Of a DNA stretch of 64,000 bases, positions 42,960 through 55,850 are shown piece after piece (positions within the stretch are counted from its first letter, which is position 1; the number at the start of each line of letters is the position of its first letter). A program made the translations under genes and the position numbers. The stretch comes from Cryptomeria japonica (lineage: Eukaryota > Streptophyta > Pinopsida > Cupressales > Cupressaceae), in NCBI RefSeq assembly GCF_030272615.1, contig NC_081413.1, positions 98,457,239-98,521,238 of the forward strand, read 5' to 3'. Below the pieces are notes generated by a model. It was not told the origin of the DNA. It made no database searches and was given only the letters and a program-made list of their open reading frames with translations.

Positions 42960-43500
42960 AAAAAAGGAGCTCTATCTTCCCCACTACCCCATGAAGATAT
43001 GATTGAGCATGAGAAACTATCATGAGATAGTAGGAAAGACTCTCATCACCATCCTCCATGGTGACTAAAGAAAGAAAAAAGATAGTGTGGGATAGCGAGG
43101 AGAAAGGAGACTTGGTCTTCCCCATCATCCCGTGAGGCACAAAAGAGCATAAAGAGAAGACCTACGGGATAGCGGAGAGGAAATGCTTTCCCTACTATCC
43201 TATGAGGAGATTGACACCAAGAAAAAAACATTGTAGGCCTATGGGGGTAGGGGAGGAAAGGATCTCCCCACCATCCCATGAGAAGATTAGCATGAGCTAG
43301 ATAGGAAAGGGAAGGCACACGCTTCCCCACCATCCCGTGAGAGATTTGAAAGGGTCGTAAATGTGGCATGAGCTAATGATGAAGGGAGGTCCTTTTCCCT
43401 ATCATCCCACAAGATAAAATTAATCTTTCCGAATGCAGTGCGAGTAGATGGTAGAAGGGGAAAATCCTTTTCCCCGCCACCCCATGAGGCGAGTATGGAT
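42960..43500. repeat. degenerate ~70-bp tandem array
   Basis: Eight imperfect units are anchored by TTCCCCACCATCCCGTGAG-like words starting at about 42,976, 43,041, 43,116, 43,186, 43,263, 43,321, 43,391 and 43,466 (spacing 58-77 bp). Each is preceded by a purine block of the type GGGATAGCGGAGAGGAAA. Short minus-strand ORFs across it repeat the same peptide pieces and are not supported as genes. Confidence 0.75.
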
Positions 43501-46500
43501 ATGCAAATAGCCTTCCAGGGAAACAAAAGTAAAGAAGATGGCATCCCTCTCTTTTTCTTGTGACATGGTTGTTTAGTTGATGGGCCTGACCTTCATGGAA
43601 TGATCTTGTTCATCCATCCATGCATGATAAGGATGATCCAATGGCCCAAAATTAAACTGGAGGTGATTGTTGAATTCAAACAGGTGCCTGAGGGTGGTTG
43701 CCGACTTAATGGGTCAAAAATCAGTTTCTGACCTAGTCAGCAAACCAAAACAAATTTGATCTACTTCAACCACTTTCTAGGGGCTGAGGGACAAGTGCAA
43801 TTACTCCACCATGCTCCTGTAAACATTTCTCTCAATCACCCATGCTCATTTATTGCATATAGAAGACTTATGGGTCTCATAGAGGATGTTTAGATGCCAT
43901 CCCAATGTAAATGTTTTCCTGATTTTCCAAGGGTTATTGATCCTCCCTAGTTTTGCAAGATATCTTCAAGCATGCAACAATCAGATCAATCTATTTGGAT
44001 ATTATATTTCTTCTTTTGTAACCTAACCTTAGTTTTTTAGGGTTTCTAATAAGTGTTCTAAGTTACACCTCATCTATACAGGCAGTTTTGTAACCTTCTC
44101 TGAGGGTTCTTCTCCCTTTTCTCCTACAAAATTTATATGATTTTTATAACTATAATTGCCTTGCCTTTATGTTAATAAACTATCTATTCTAACCTTATCT
44201 CTGTTCTTGAATATACTATGTTATTCACCTCTTATTCTACAATCTTTCTTTCTTTTGTCTCCTGATTTCAATCTATGTTAATTTGCCTGTATGTGTTATT
44301 TGTGGGTATCTTTCAATCCCTCTCAACATCTAGCAAGGTTCTAACCTCCCTACTTTACTGGAGATATTTGTTAAGATAGAGATTTGTGTATGCCTTTTGG
44401 ATGGTTTATTGATGTATTGTGCATTCATAAGCGATGAAAGAAACAAATTTCAATCTAGGTGCATCACCTCTCATTTCCCTTTCAACATTCCTTCTCCCTT
44501 GTTCTCCCTTTAAATCATTAAAATAGGTTTTATAAGTGTTGGGTTGGTCCAATACTTCACCCTAATTGGAAAGGAAGTCCTGATTGCAAAGGAAGTCGGC
44601 CTTCTTTGGAGATTCAACCTCACTTGCGCAAGGTCCCACACTTGAAGGTTGTTTCCACATTTCACAAGGTTGTTAAGCATAAGTGTTCAATAAGGGTGCA
44701 AACTTTTGTTACAACAGGGTCCTAAAAATTTAATTAGAAAAAGATGTGAAATCCATGGAAATTTTAAGTGGGTGAATGGATTTACAAGATAATGATTCCA
44801 ACAAGAATCAAGAATAATTTCACTTGGGAATGGAATGATAAGGTTATAAAATTTAGTGGGAGAGTTATCAAAAATAAATAAATTACTTCTAAATTAAACT
44901 CATAATGCTAAAATTTGGAAAACCCAAAAGAAAACCTTTAATTTTTTTACGATAGGAAACAAAGAAAAAACAAAATAAATGGACACTTTCACTTGATTTC
45001 TTGCAATTTCTTAAGAAGTTGAAAATAAGGTCAAAATCAAGAAATGGTGGTATATTGGGTGGCTTGGTCCTAGACACTATAGAAGGTAGCATAGACCCCC
45101 TATCATATAAACTCCTTAAAATTTACAATGATATTATTTAAAATATGCATATTTTATTCTATATTTTTTCTTAATTATCTCCTTTTTCTATATTCAACTT
45201 GCAAGGATTAAATCTATGGGAACCTTGCAAAGGTTGAGGTTAAATTGGAAACTACCTTAGTTAGTTCCTTATGAGATTTAAAAAAACAAACATATATAAA
45301 TATGCATGTGTGTGTGTTTATTGGTTAAAAATATAAAAAATAAATTATTATAAGAAATCGTATGTATATTTTGATTGTAGTGTTAGTTTAGGAAACGAGA
45401 GGAGATCTGAGGATGGATATCCTCTCTTGAAAAGTGAAGAAACTCTCTCCAAGATTATAGAAGGCTAAATCTTAAGTATGAAGGGAAGATTAGTGGGAAC
45501 AAATGTAAATGTGTTCAAGGCAATTGTTGATATTTTGGCACTTCAGGTCAGAAACTGTGTAAGAATTCTTGATGATGTTCTCAACAATTGTGGCAATCTT
45601 TTGGGTTTTCCCTAGTTTAAATATGGATAAACAACTTAGCAATGAAAAGTGTATTCTAACAATCTATTTTATCCACAAGTACAAAATAAGCTACAAAAAT
45701 ACAAGAGGTTTTTTGGAAGATAAAGATGAAAAAACAACTTGGAGATTTAAACTACTAGACAATATTGATTATTTGATTATTCAACATATGACGATTAGAC
45801 TAGATCAAAAGAAATCACATTAACATAAATTAGATTAAGACAATTCATGTAAACATGATGCAATCATTAAAGAAATAAATTTGACTATACAACCATACCT
45901 ATGTACACATGCATGAAAAAATCGTTAATAAGTTCTTTGAAATTTATTCTAACCAAGTTATCCTTTGCAATTGAATCACCAAATGATCAACAATACCTTT
46001 TAACAAATTTGTTTGAATGGTTAACACAGGCAGGAAATATTGAAATTTGAACTTTATTCATTCAAACTTCACAAGTTTGGCAAAACATTTCACACTAAAA
46101 ATGCACAAACATTTCACTATATTATCTGCATTAATAATCCAACCCTTTCTACAATCAAATGAGGAGTTTATATACATTTTACAATAGTCAATTTGTAAAC
46201 TTGAAACTAGGGTTTTTAGGCAAATATTTGGGTCAAAATTTATTGAAATTTAGAAATAAACATCTTAAAAATTCTCTAAAACTAAACATAACACTTCCTA
46301 AAACTTGTGCAAAAGGTAGATGATTGATTTAGGGCCAAAACTAAAAGGGACAGGCTTATTTTACAATGAATCCGTTGTTCCATTTTTTATGGGTTTTGTT
46401 TCCAAATGGAGGATAAATCTTCTCCTCTTTACTATATTTAACTAGAAGTTGTTGGGATTGATCTAAACATGAGAGATCTGAAAAAATTCCCCTTCATGCT

Positions 46501-46899
46501 ACTCATTTGATCCATGTGGTAGTTGTAGTTAGTTGGAGTTTGTAGACAAAACATTATCTTCTTTATAGTTGGTTGTCTTTTCCTTTGTTGTGTTTGTCCC
46601 ATTCAAAATTTGAAGTGTATTTTATTCATAGATGAGCTACAACCTTTGGAAATTTTTTATTGAATACATTAATGAATCCATGTAATTCATCCACATATGG
46701 CATCTTAGTATATGGCAGTTTTATAAGTAGATTCTTGACAAAAATCTCCAACTTCTTTCTCTTATCCTCAAACTAGGGATGTTCCACCTACATATTTTGA
46801 ATATGTTATTTCATGGAGAATATACTCAATAATATGAGGACTGTAGTCCTTATGTATCTTTTCCTTGAATTCTTGTACTATGGATTGGGCAATATTGAT
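43501..46899. other. no gene seen
   Basis: 3.4 kb without a supportable ORF. 44,520-44,700 has a sentence-like block (GTTGGGTTGGTCCAATACTTCACC) that resembles LTR or untranslated retroelement sequence. 45,100-46,300 is AT-rich. The ORF at 45,569-45,823 has no recognisable motif and shows no frame continuity around it. Confidence 0.5.
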
Positions 46900-48485
46900 C
46901 TAAAGCTTATCATTTAACAGTGTACAAGGTAATCCTTTAATAAATTCTTCTACACAGAATAACAATGTATAAATAACATTTATTTGTTCAATCAAAATTT
47001 CTTTGGCCTTCTAGTACTCTTTGATCACCATCTTGATTATCCTAATCTAATTGAGGATCATTCCCTTATCCATATCCTCATCCATGACACCTTTTTTAAT
47101 TAGCAGATTATCACATTTGTTCATGACAATGCGAACAATGGGAAGGTAGGCATTCCACATAAGAATGGAATCTTCACTACTTATACCTTCTTCCCCCTCT
47201 CTAGACAACATCCCATGAATAACTTTCAACTGATTCTGAAGAGCATTGTACAAAGCTAAAACTTGTTGGATCACCTCTTCACCTAATTGCTCGATTTCTT
47301 GCCTCTAATTGAGTGCCACTAGAATAAAAGAATCCCCACTTGAAGCTAAAATTCAATGCAAAAGAGTGGCTTGTAATATCATTGAGGGAGAACTTGAATC
47401 AATTGGCCTTAGGAGTTGATTGATGTATTTCTTCAATTCAATGTTCTAAGCCTTAATTTCTTCTTTAGTCTTATCTTCCTTATCTATTCTCTAGAAGATA
47501 GCGATAAAAACTTGTAGCAATGAATGCCTTTCTCCTTCTTTATTTTTATCACTTAAATCAATTTCTCATATTCAGTAGTCCTCAGGCCTCATTTAACTTT
47601 CAATATTGTCCACTAGCGACAATAGAATTTGGGCCTTTTGATGGTCAGATGTATCAATGATAACAACTGAAAGTTTACGAGCTCATTTCTTAGGCTTGAG
47701 AGTCTTGAATTATTGTTCTAGCTTAGATAAATTTTCTTCATCTACCTCCTTATATTTCCTTTTTCTATGCTCAAATACTCTATCTAGCCAAGTGGGAGTG
47801 GCACCTACATTACTTACTTCAAGTTGTTGCTACTCTCTATTTATATCAGCTTGCTCTTTAGCCTTTTCATCATTTTTATCACTAGCATCTTATTCATTTT
47901 GTTCATCACCATCATGGATATCTTCATCAACATTATGTGATTCTTCTTCTGCATTCCTCTATTTATCTTGTGATGAAGGGACTTCTTATTCTTGCTCATA
48001 CTCTAGAACTGATTGATGTTGTTGTTGTTGTTAATCATGTTCCTTCAGAATCTTTTTTTCTACCTATTTCCTTTGAGGAATTTCTTCTTCATTATCATTT
48101 CTTGGTGGTTCCTCAACATGTTCCTTTGTGGATACTTAAGGAGGCTCAACCCTTGGTTGATCATCTTATTCATCAAGGTCTCTCCCAAGCATAGAGAATA
48201 ATGCATTCTCAGTCTCCTTATCAAGAATTTCCATTTCATTACCTATTTCATTATGATTCTCATGTGCCTCAGTTGTTGCCATCCCCATATTAACTTCTAG
48301 TAATTCTCCAGTTGGTACATTTTTTGGGGGAAGGTCTTCTTCTACTAATGGCTCTTCTCCAACATGTGTCTTTAGGACACTTCCTCCATTAGTTTTCTCT
48401 TCAATGTCAGTTTCAATATGAGTAGTGTCTTAGGGTTATTGTTGTTCCATTATATTCCTTTCAGGAACATCTATCAAAGATGATA
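46900..48485 (-). pseudogene. decayed ORF F, C-terminal part
   Basis: Continuing F after the element B insertion, the minus strand reads an acidic, Glu/Pro-rich segment (TDIEEKTNGGSVLKTHVGEE, PLVEEDLPPKNVPTGELLEV) from 48,430 to 48,190, then broken frames, then an open piece at 47,047-47,274 with IQQVLALYNALQNQLKVIHG and EDSILMWNAYLPIVR. Many stops of all kinds. Unknown family. Confidence 0.4.
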
Positions 48486-49662
48486 GTGTAGTGTCATTAA
48501 ATTGCAACCTTTGTGATTTTGACCATATTTTAGGCCCTCACCTTTGTGACTGCATTCCCCTACTCAATTGGGACCCCTCTCTGCATCATCATTTCAAATC
48601 TTCTCCTGTTCTGACCCCTACATCACCTTGAAACCCTATCCAGGCCCCAAAATAGGGCAAGACAAGGGTGTGACACCCCTGTCCTCCCTCTTAGGGTGGC
48701 CCTAAGATGGGTCCATCTTATCCTGAACCCTAATTTCCTCTTCGGGATTTAAATTTCCCTATGCCATCCTTTGGTGAGATGAATTAATCCTTTGAGGCAA
48801 GTATAAAAGGGGATCTAGTCCTCTCATTTGCATAAGCGGAGTGGATCATAAGAAAGCATAGGTGAAAATATACATCATCAAGCATTAAAGTCTTCAAGTC
48901 TTCAAAAATATTCTTCTTTATGTGTCTTCTTCATTCATCCATTGGAGAAACATTACAACACTCATTTGCAAGCATGTCTCTATGTTAGGGTTTTGTGATG
49001 TTACATGCCATTTCATGCAACACTTGTAATTACATTCAAGAAGCAAAGAAATCATCATCAACAAATTGTAGATCTACAAGGTATAAATTTCCATAATTTA
49101 CATTTAAGAATTTGCAATTACTTTCTTTCAAGGTTGATTCCCCAACCAAGGTTTGAATAAGGCAAACCCTTATCCACAACCCTTCTTCCCTTCTTTTTGG
49201 TGTGTAGGTTGCAGGTGCATAGCTATAATTGTAGGTTTGTGCTTCATTTTCAGAGACATAAAAACCCTTTTCGTTTCATGGATTTTTCGAAGGACCGTGT
49301 GCACTTTCAACACGATCCTGAAGACTTTTCTCCAAATTTGTATGGCAGATCCATATTAGTCTAAATATCTTAGATCCAAAGTTACAACACGATCCTGAAC
49401 TAGTAGCTCCTCATTTCACCCATTTTATCTCTCTTTTATGCATAGTCAACAAGTCAACTCTTCTACTTACAAAAGTGGGTAAACTGCATTACACCCTTGC
49501 AATTCACTTAGTATTCAGATCTTTATTCACTCTAGGTTTTGGATCTAGTGAATTCAACCCCTCTTTTGAATGTAAAGTATCTCCCAATTGAAAATCATCC
49601 TAGTCATTTCCTTGCTCTCTCCTAGGTGGGGAATCACTGGGGTTCAATTTTCCACTTTACAA
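48486..49662 (+). repeat. element B left LTR
   Basis: TGTAGTGTCATTAAATTGC to CCACTTTACA. It matches 54,696-55,850 closely. It contains a TATA box at 48,802. Confidence 0.9.
48802..48810 (+). promoter_or_regulatory. TATA box of element B LTR
   Basis: TATAAAAGG lies in the context GAGGCAAG, as in element A. The right LTR has it at 55,006-55,013. Confidence 0.7.
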
Positions 49663-49678
49663 TTTGGTGAACCTGATG
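49663..49678 (+). other. probable primer-binding site of element B
   Basis: TTTGGTGAACCTGATG follows the LTR end by one or two bases and matches element A's site (15,379). The tRNA is not assigned. Confidence 0.5.
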
Positions 49679-51428
49679 TCCTACACATTAATTCTGATTT
49701 CTTATTTGTTAGATCTGAATAATTGCAATTTAAACTTTCAAATTTCATTTCCAAGTTTGATCTTTTTGCAAACTTTAGAGGTTAATTTCATAAAAACCCC
49801 AATTTTTTTATTTTAAGGAAATTAAGCTTGTGAAGTATAGCATTTTGGTTGCTTGTTTCAGATCTGATTTCTATTTCAAAATTGCAATTCAAATATATCT
49901 TTTCATTCTGAAAATTAAGCGGTTAAACAATAAAACCCTAATTTTTAAGAATCTCCTATTTGACCTTTGACTACTAATTTGACCTATCTAGACATCTCCA
50001 AATCAGTTGTTTTTTTGGATTCTGCAATAAAATCATAATTTCTATCATCCCTGAAATTTTTTTAAAAAGTTGGACGGACCGTGTTGAACTTGCACACCGT
50101 CCCTAGCTTTTTTCTTGAAATTTTGGGACTCGGAATTGATTGTATTTTTCTGCTTAAATCTAAGAAATTGGTTGATTTTATCAACTTTTAAACCTCCTAA
50201 GGTCAAAAATAAATTCAAAATTGAATGTTTGATTTTCTTGCAATTTACAAAAAATCTAGATTTGAAATTGAATTTCTGCAAAACATGGATCTTACTTCAA
50301 TTTTTTAGATTTATCATTGTTGTTAGACTTGTCTTCTTGCCTAAAATTCAAATTTTCAATTTCCCTTCTTTTCCCAAAATTCAAAATTTCAAAATTTAGT
50401 GGTTAGGTCCTAAAACCCTAATTTTCAAATTTAGTTGGTTTTTGTGCAAATTTCAATCAATCTCAACCAATTTCAGTCTTCTAAATATTATTTAAGGTGG
50501 CCTTATTCATTAGGTTGAACCTTTTTCAAAATTACAATTCAATTACTTACCTTTTTCAAAACCCTAATAGGGTCCTATTTCGACATTCAAACCTTAATTT
50601 CACCTATCTAGAGATCGTAAAATCAATCAATTTTTTGGGGTTAGCTCTCAAATCATCATATCTATCATCCCTAAAAATTTACAAAAAAGTTGGGAGGACC
50701 ATGTGCAACTTGCACATGGTCCCTGGCTTTTTTCCCAAAATTTTGGGAGATTGTCATTACTGTATTCATTTGCTTAAATCTAGAAAATTGGTTGATTTTT
50801 TTGAATTTTGAGCCCTGAACATTTCCGAAAAATTTGGAAGGACTAGGTGCACTTTCAACCTGGTCCTTGGCTTTTTTCACAAAATTTCAGGAGACTATTA
50901 TGACTGTATTTAATTGCTTAAATCTAGAAAATTGGCAGCTTTTATCAAATTTTGATCCCTCTAAAAAAAAACCCATCTCCACTTTCAACATTTCAATTTT
51001 CAAGATATAATTTAAAATTAAGTGGTTAATTTAGACCAACCCTAATTTTAAATTTCAAAATTTCAATTCAACAACTTTCATTTTTTTTAAAATTGAGAGG
51101 TTTTTCAGTAGGCCCTAATTTTAATCTCTTTTCAATAATTTTAAATTTTAAATTAAGAGGTTATTTTTTTACATAATCCTAATTTTAAAATTTCAATTTC
51201 CTAGGAGGTTGCATTATTATTCTTTCAATCAATTTGTTCATTTAATTGAATAATCATTTTTCCAAGAATTTTGAATTATTCAATTATTTTGCAAATTTCA
51301 AATTTCAAATTCAAATTTCACATTTGCAATTCAAATTCCATTTTCCCTCCTTTATTCAATTTTCTATGCATGTATGGGGTGAACATTATTATGGTTAAAT
51401 GACATATGGGTTTCTTGTTTGATCATAA
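49679..51428 (+). other. element B 5' leader with internal repeats
   Basis: 1.7 kb of AT-rich leader. A block of the type 'AAAATTTGGGAGGACCATGTGCAACTTGCACATGGTCC...' recurs near 50,067, 50,680 and 50,825; each contains a short inverted repeat around GTGCAAGTTGCAC. The small ORFs here are by-products. Confidence 0.55.
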
Positions 51429-52616
51429 GTGCACATGGAGTTCTTATCTTATTTTGCTAATTCAATTTCAAGTTACATTAAAGATGTTCATGATGTTCCC
51501 TTTCATGAATATGATGATAATTTAGTTCTCCCTTTCATTCATACCTATGATTTACCCTCTCCCAAAATTGATCTCATTAATGAGGGTACATTGGTGGAAA
51601 AAGGGAATATGGACACTTCTTTCAAATATCTCCCTCCTAAAGACAAATATTTGGAGAATTGTATTCCTTCTTTTCCTAAAAAGTACCTCCCTCATAAGGA
51701 TTATTTGGTGCAAGAGGAAATATTTTGGCTACTTATCTTAGTGATACCACACCTTCTTTTCATGATCTTCCCTCTAAAGATGAAGCATTAATTACATATG
51801 ATAGTCCTTTTCCTAATGAGTGTCTTGAACATAAAGATACCTTAGAACAAGAGGATGATATTATTTCTCATCATAATGCTCTCTCTCCCAAAAATCAAGA
51901 GCTTAACAAAAATCAAATCATTTCCATTCATGTTCCTAAGAAACCAAAAATTCTTCCTGATTATCATACAGTGCCTTACACATATACTAGTGAGGTAGTT
52001 GATGAGAACATAAGTGAAGCATCATATGCTTTATTAGTTCCTACAATCCTCTCTTCAATTCAATCAAATACACCATCTCCTACCAAATAAGTTCCTAAAT
52101 AAGAACTCTTAGAGGATTATTGGGGGTCCTTATATTTCACTCCTACCTTTTCTACAAAGTCTAAGATACCTGAATTTCATATTCCAAATTTTTCTCTTAA
52201 CATAAATCTTGAAATTGATTGGGCCTCTTTAAACTTCAATCCAATTCCCCTTAAGAGTGAACTCTCTTTTGAACATACACATGGATACAATGGACGAGTT
52301 CTAAGATGTGTGCAACAAAATCTTGAAAGTCATGAGAAATTGCACTTTCCTTTGTCTTGTAAGTCCGCACCTTCTCATTCTAATTTTGAGTTACAAGAAG
52401 AAAATGTGTTGACCAAATTTCTAAATTCCAACTTAATATCTCCTCTTTGTCCTAAATGAAGAAGAAAACATAAACAACATTCTCAAAATTCTTCTTTTTG
52501 TAAATATCATCAAACCCATGGCCATTCTACTAATGAGTGTCAAGCTTTGAAAACACAAATACAACATTACATTGATTCAGGCATATTAAAAATAACATCT
52601 GACAATGATTGAAATA
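51429..52616 (+). pseudogene. element B gag-like ORF with His/Cys motif
   Basis: The reading starts at 51,429 and passes to another frame at about 51,710-51,725, which then continues to 52,616 with stops at 52,088, 52,100, 52,456 and 52,611. It has PPKD-like repeats near the start (KYLPPKDKYL, KYLPHKDYL) and, at about 52,495-52,590, FCKYHQTHGHSTNECQALK followed by IQHYIDSGIL. That C-x2-H...GH-x-T-x2-C pattern is the one seen at the gag end of many plant gypsy elements and in element A. Confidence 0.6.
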
Positions 52617-53718
52617 TTCAACATGATCATTTAAAATAACATTTAAGTTCCTATTATGTTGCTCCTCACTATGTGACATAGTTAGCCTACCTATTGGGGG
52701 CTCCTTGTCATTCATGGTGGTACAATTTCAGGTGCAATCATACGTAGTGAGCAACGTAATAGTCTATTTATTCTTGCCTCTATGCTTGAGGGGAAAGAAT
52801 ATTCCTTTTCCTCTTTCTAAGGTTTCACTATTTTCTTTGTGGAGTACATTATTCATAAACTTTATGTCCTTTCTTGCATGGAGTTTTCCTTCATGCAAGC
52901 GCATGTCTCTTCCATGAGTGGGATCTTCTCCTTTCTTGAAATGGTATGTCTATTATGAACAATATATCCTCAGAAAACTTTTGCAAATCTTCTTCTTTCT
53001 CTCTCTTTGAAAATTACCTCTTATATTGTGTTATTCATAAATTTATGTCCTTTCTTGAATGGAATTATCCTTCATGCGAGCGCATGTCTATTACTTGTTT
53101 AGGATGTATTCCTTGCTTGAAACAATAGGTCTCTTATGAGTATTCTCTCTCTAGAGATGTGTAATTCTTCTCATTGTCCTACACTTGGGGGGAAATGATC
53201 TCTCTCCCTCTCTCTTTCTCTAAGGATCCACTCTTTCCTATGTTGTGGATGGTGTGAGTTTTATTACTTGATGTCATTCCTTGTTTGGAATTGTTGTTGT
53301 TCACTCAAGGGTTCTCTATTATACAAGAGGTGTAAGTCCTTGACTATAATCTCATTCACACTTGGTAACGTGCATCTATAATAAATTCCCCCATCCCCAT
53401 TGGGATAAAATTCAGTCATCTTTCATCAAGAATCCCTTTCACCTAGCAATAGGAGGAAGGATTGAATTCTTGTTCTCTTCTGCGCTTCATTCTAGAAGAT
53501 GCTATATTTGTCTAAGACAACCCCTCTTGGAGGTAGATGTATTTTAAGCAAAGATCTCTTCTCCTCCAAGGATCTCCTTTACACTTACAACAAGATATCT
53601 CTTTTCAACTATCTTATCCTTTCTTGAAGACTATCTCCTCTCTTGCTTGGATCTATGACATTGTTGCATAATGGATATCTTGTTTGTGTTTAAGGTAGGT
53701 ATCCTTGTTCTACTTTCC

Positions 53719-53762
53719 TTAAGATATCAACATTAAACTATGTTGACATCTTAAGGGGGGGG
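53719..53762. other. stem-loop followed by a G tract
   Basis: CTTAAGATATCAACAT and ATGTTGACATCTTAAG pair over 16 bases with one mismatch around a six-base loop, and GGGGGGGG follows. The G tract looks like a second, internal polypurine tract. Confidence 0.65.
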
Positions 53763-53814
53763 CACCCACACTACTCCTTTTGTATTATATTTCTCTCGCA
53801 CATTATATCCCTTA

Positions 53815-54010
53815 TATAGTGGGTCATTCTCAAAACTAGAGCACAACCTCTTAGAGTGAGATGTCATCACTTTTCTTTTATACAATGGGTCATTCTTGGA
53901 ACCAGAGCACAACCTCTTAGAGAAAGATGTCACCACTTTTTCTGTTGTACAGTGGGTCATTCTCGAAACTAGAGGGCAGCCTCTTAGAGTGACATGTTGC
54001 CACTTTCTTA
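53815..54010. repeat. 66-bp tandem repeat, three copies
   Basis: Units start GGGTCATTCT at 53,821, 53,887 and 53,953, each running through ACAACCTCTTAGAG and ATGTCATCACTTTT with small differences. The minus strand gives an open 22-residue peptide repeat (SKRLCS...NDPLYK), probably by chance since the element is coded on the plus strand. Confidence 0.85.
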
Positions 54011-54695
54011 ACATTTGTACTATACATCTTATATAGGTTGTAGCATACTTGGGCATAGACTCCTATGAGGTGCTTCAAACCTCACTTCCACACATGCACA
54101 TGAGGTTGAGTAGAACTAATGATGTTATCACCTTCCTCCCTTACATGGATCACCTAGATAGACTCTAGGAGCTAGTTTTCCATGTCTTTTTTCTCCATGG
54201 ATCACCTAATCCTAGGGGCGAGATGTCCATGATTTCCTCTTGTTCACCTTTTTTATCATGGATCACCAAAGTGTGTATTCATGTCCTCTCTCTTCTTCCT
54301 CTCATGAACCCATAGTTTTACTATTGATGGTTCATGGATGATGTTAGTTTTGCTCTTCTATGTGATTATTGGTATTTATGTGATGGCATTTGTCTTTGTG
54401 TATCAATTAGTTGTTTGAGACATTTGTATTGAGGTCTCTTGAGATAGTTTATTTATGGTCTCATGTTTTATTTTTGTCATGGGTCTTTTGTGCTTGGTCT
54501 TATTTTTGTTTTGTGTCCTCTTACATATGATCTAGTGAGTCAAGATCCTAAGATTGGGGGCTTTGTTCCTCAAGATTAGTGATGCCTTATACTCCTTGTG
54601 GTATTTCTTTGTATCTCTCATCTTCATCTCTCTCTTTCTTCTACTTTATCGATAGTATTGGTGTAAGCCATACTCCTGCTAAACTGGGGACTAAA

Positions 54696-55850
54696 TGTAG
54701 CATCATAAAATTGCAATCCTTGCAATTTTGACTGCATTTTAGGCCCTCACCTTTGCGACTGCATTCCCCTACTCAATTTGGACCCCTCTCTACATCATCA
54801 TTTCAAATCTTCTCTTGACCCCTGCATCACCTTGAGACCCTATCCAGGCCCTAAAATAGGGAAGGACAGGGATGTGGCACCCATGTCCTCCCTCTTAGAG
54901 TGGCCCTAAGATGGGTCCATCTAACCCTTAACCTTAATTTCCTCTTCGGGATTTAAATTTCCCTATGTTAGCCTTTGGTGAGATGAATTAATCCTCTGAG
55001 GAAAGTATAAAAGGGGATCTAGTCCTCTCATTTGCATAAGTGAAGTGGATCATAAGAAAGCATAGGCAAAAATATACATCATCAATTGTTCAAGTGTTCA
55101 AGTCTTCAAACATCTCCTTCTTCATTCATCCATTGGAGAAACATTACAACATTCATTTTCAAGCATGTGTGTGTGTTAGGGTTTTTTCATATTACATACT
55201 ATTTCATGCAACACTTTTGATTACATTCAAGAAGCAAAGCAATCATCAACAACAAATTTCAGATCTACAAGGTATACATTTCCATCATTTACATTTAAGC
55301 ATTTACCATTACTTTCTTTCAAGGTTGATTCCTCAACCGAGGTTTGACTAAGGAAAACCCCTATCCACAACCCTTCTTCCCTTCTTTTCGGTGTGTACGT
55401 TGCAAGTGCACAACTGTAGTTGCAAGTTTGGACTTCATTTGCAAAGACAAAAAAACCCTTTTCATTTTGCGGATTTTTCGGAGGACCGTGTGCACTTTCA
55501 ACATGGTCCCGACGAATTTTATACAAATTTGCAGGGCATATCCATATTAGTCTAAATATATCAGATCCAAAATTACAACGCGATCCTAAACCGGTATCTC
55601 CTCATTTCATCCATTTTATCTCTCTTTTCTGCATAGTCAACAAGTCAACTCCTCTACTTACAAAAGGGTAAATTGCATTGTACCCTTGCAATTCACTTAA
55701 TATCTAGATCTTTATTCACTCTAGGCTTTGGATCTAGAGAATTCAACCCCTCTTTTGAATGTAAAGTATCTCCCAAGTGAAAATCATCCTATTGATTTCC
55801 TTTCTCTCTCCTAGGTGGGGAATCACTAGGGTCCAATTTTCCACTTTATA
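54696..55850 (+). repeat. element B right LTR
   Basis: TGTAGCATCATAAAATTGC to CCACTTTATA. The outer end is TA where the left LTR has CA. Confidence 0.88.

Larger units (their letters stand above)
52617..54695 (+). other. element B 3' interior, non-coding
   Basis: 2 kb of pyrimidine-rich sequence with no RT or integrase on either strand. It holds an imperfect repeat of about 180-bp period (TTTATGTCCTTTCTTG...GAGCGCATGTCT at 52,860 and 53,040), a hairpin with G tract (53,719-53,762), a 66-bp triple repeat (53,815-54,010) and ends in CTGGGGACTAAA, the likely polypurine tract. Confidence 0.55.
48486..55850 (+). mobile_element. element B: relative of element A, gag remnant, no pol
   Basis: A plus-strand LTR element of 7.37 kb: LTRs 48,486-49,662 and 54,696-55,850, flanked by GATAG and GATCG (one mismatch), interior 49,663-54,695. 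The interior shows only a decayed gag-like reading with PPKD motifs and a His/Cys motif. No protease active site, RT or integrase is visible. LTR start, TATA context, primer site and polypurine tract are the same type as in element A. It splits the unknown ORF F. Confidence 0.87.

Noticed and set aside
53751-54056. Antisense ORF with a 22-residue repeat
   Set aside because: It follows from a 66-bp tandem repeat in a non-coding part of an element coded on the other strand. Kept as a repeat finding, not as a gene.
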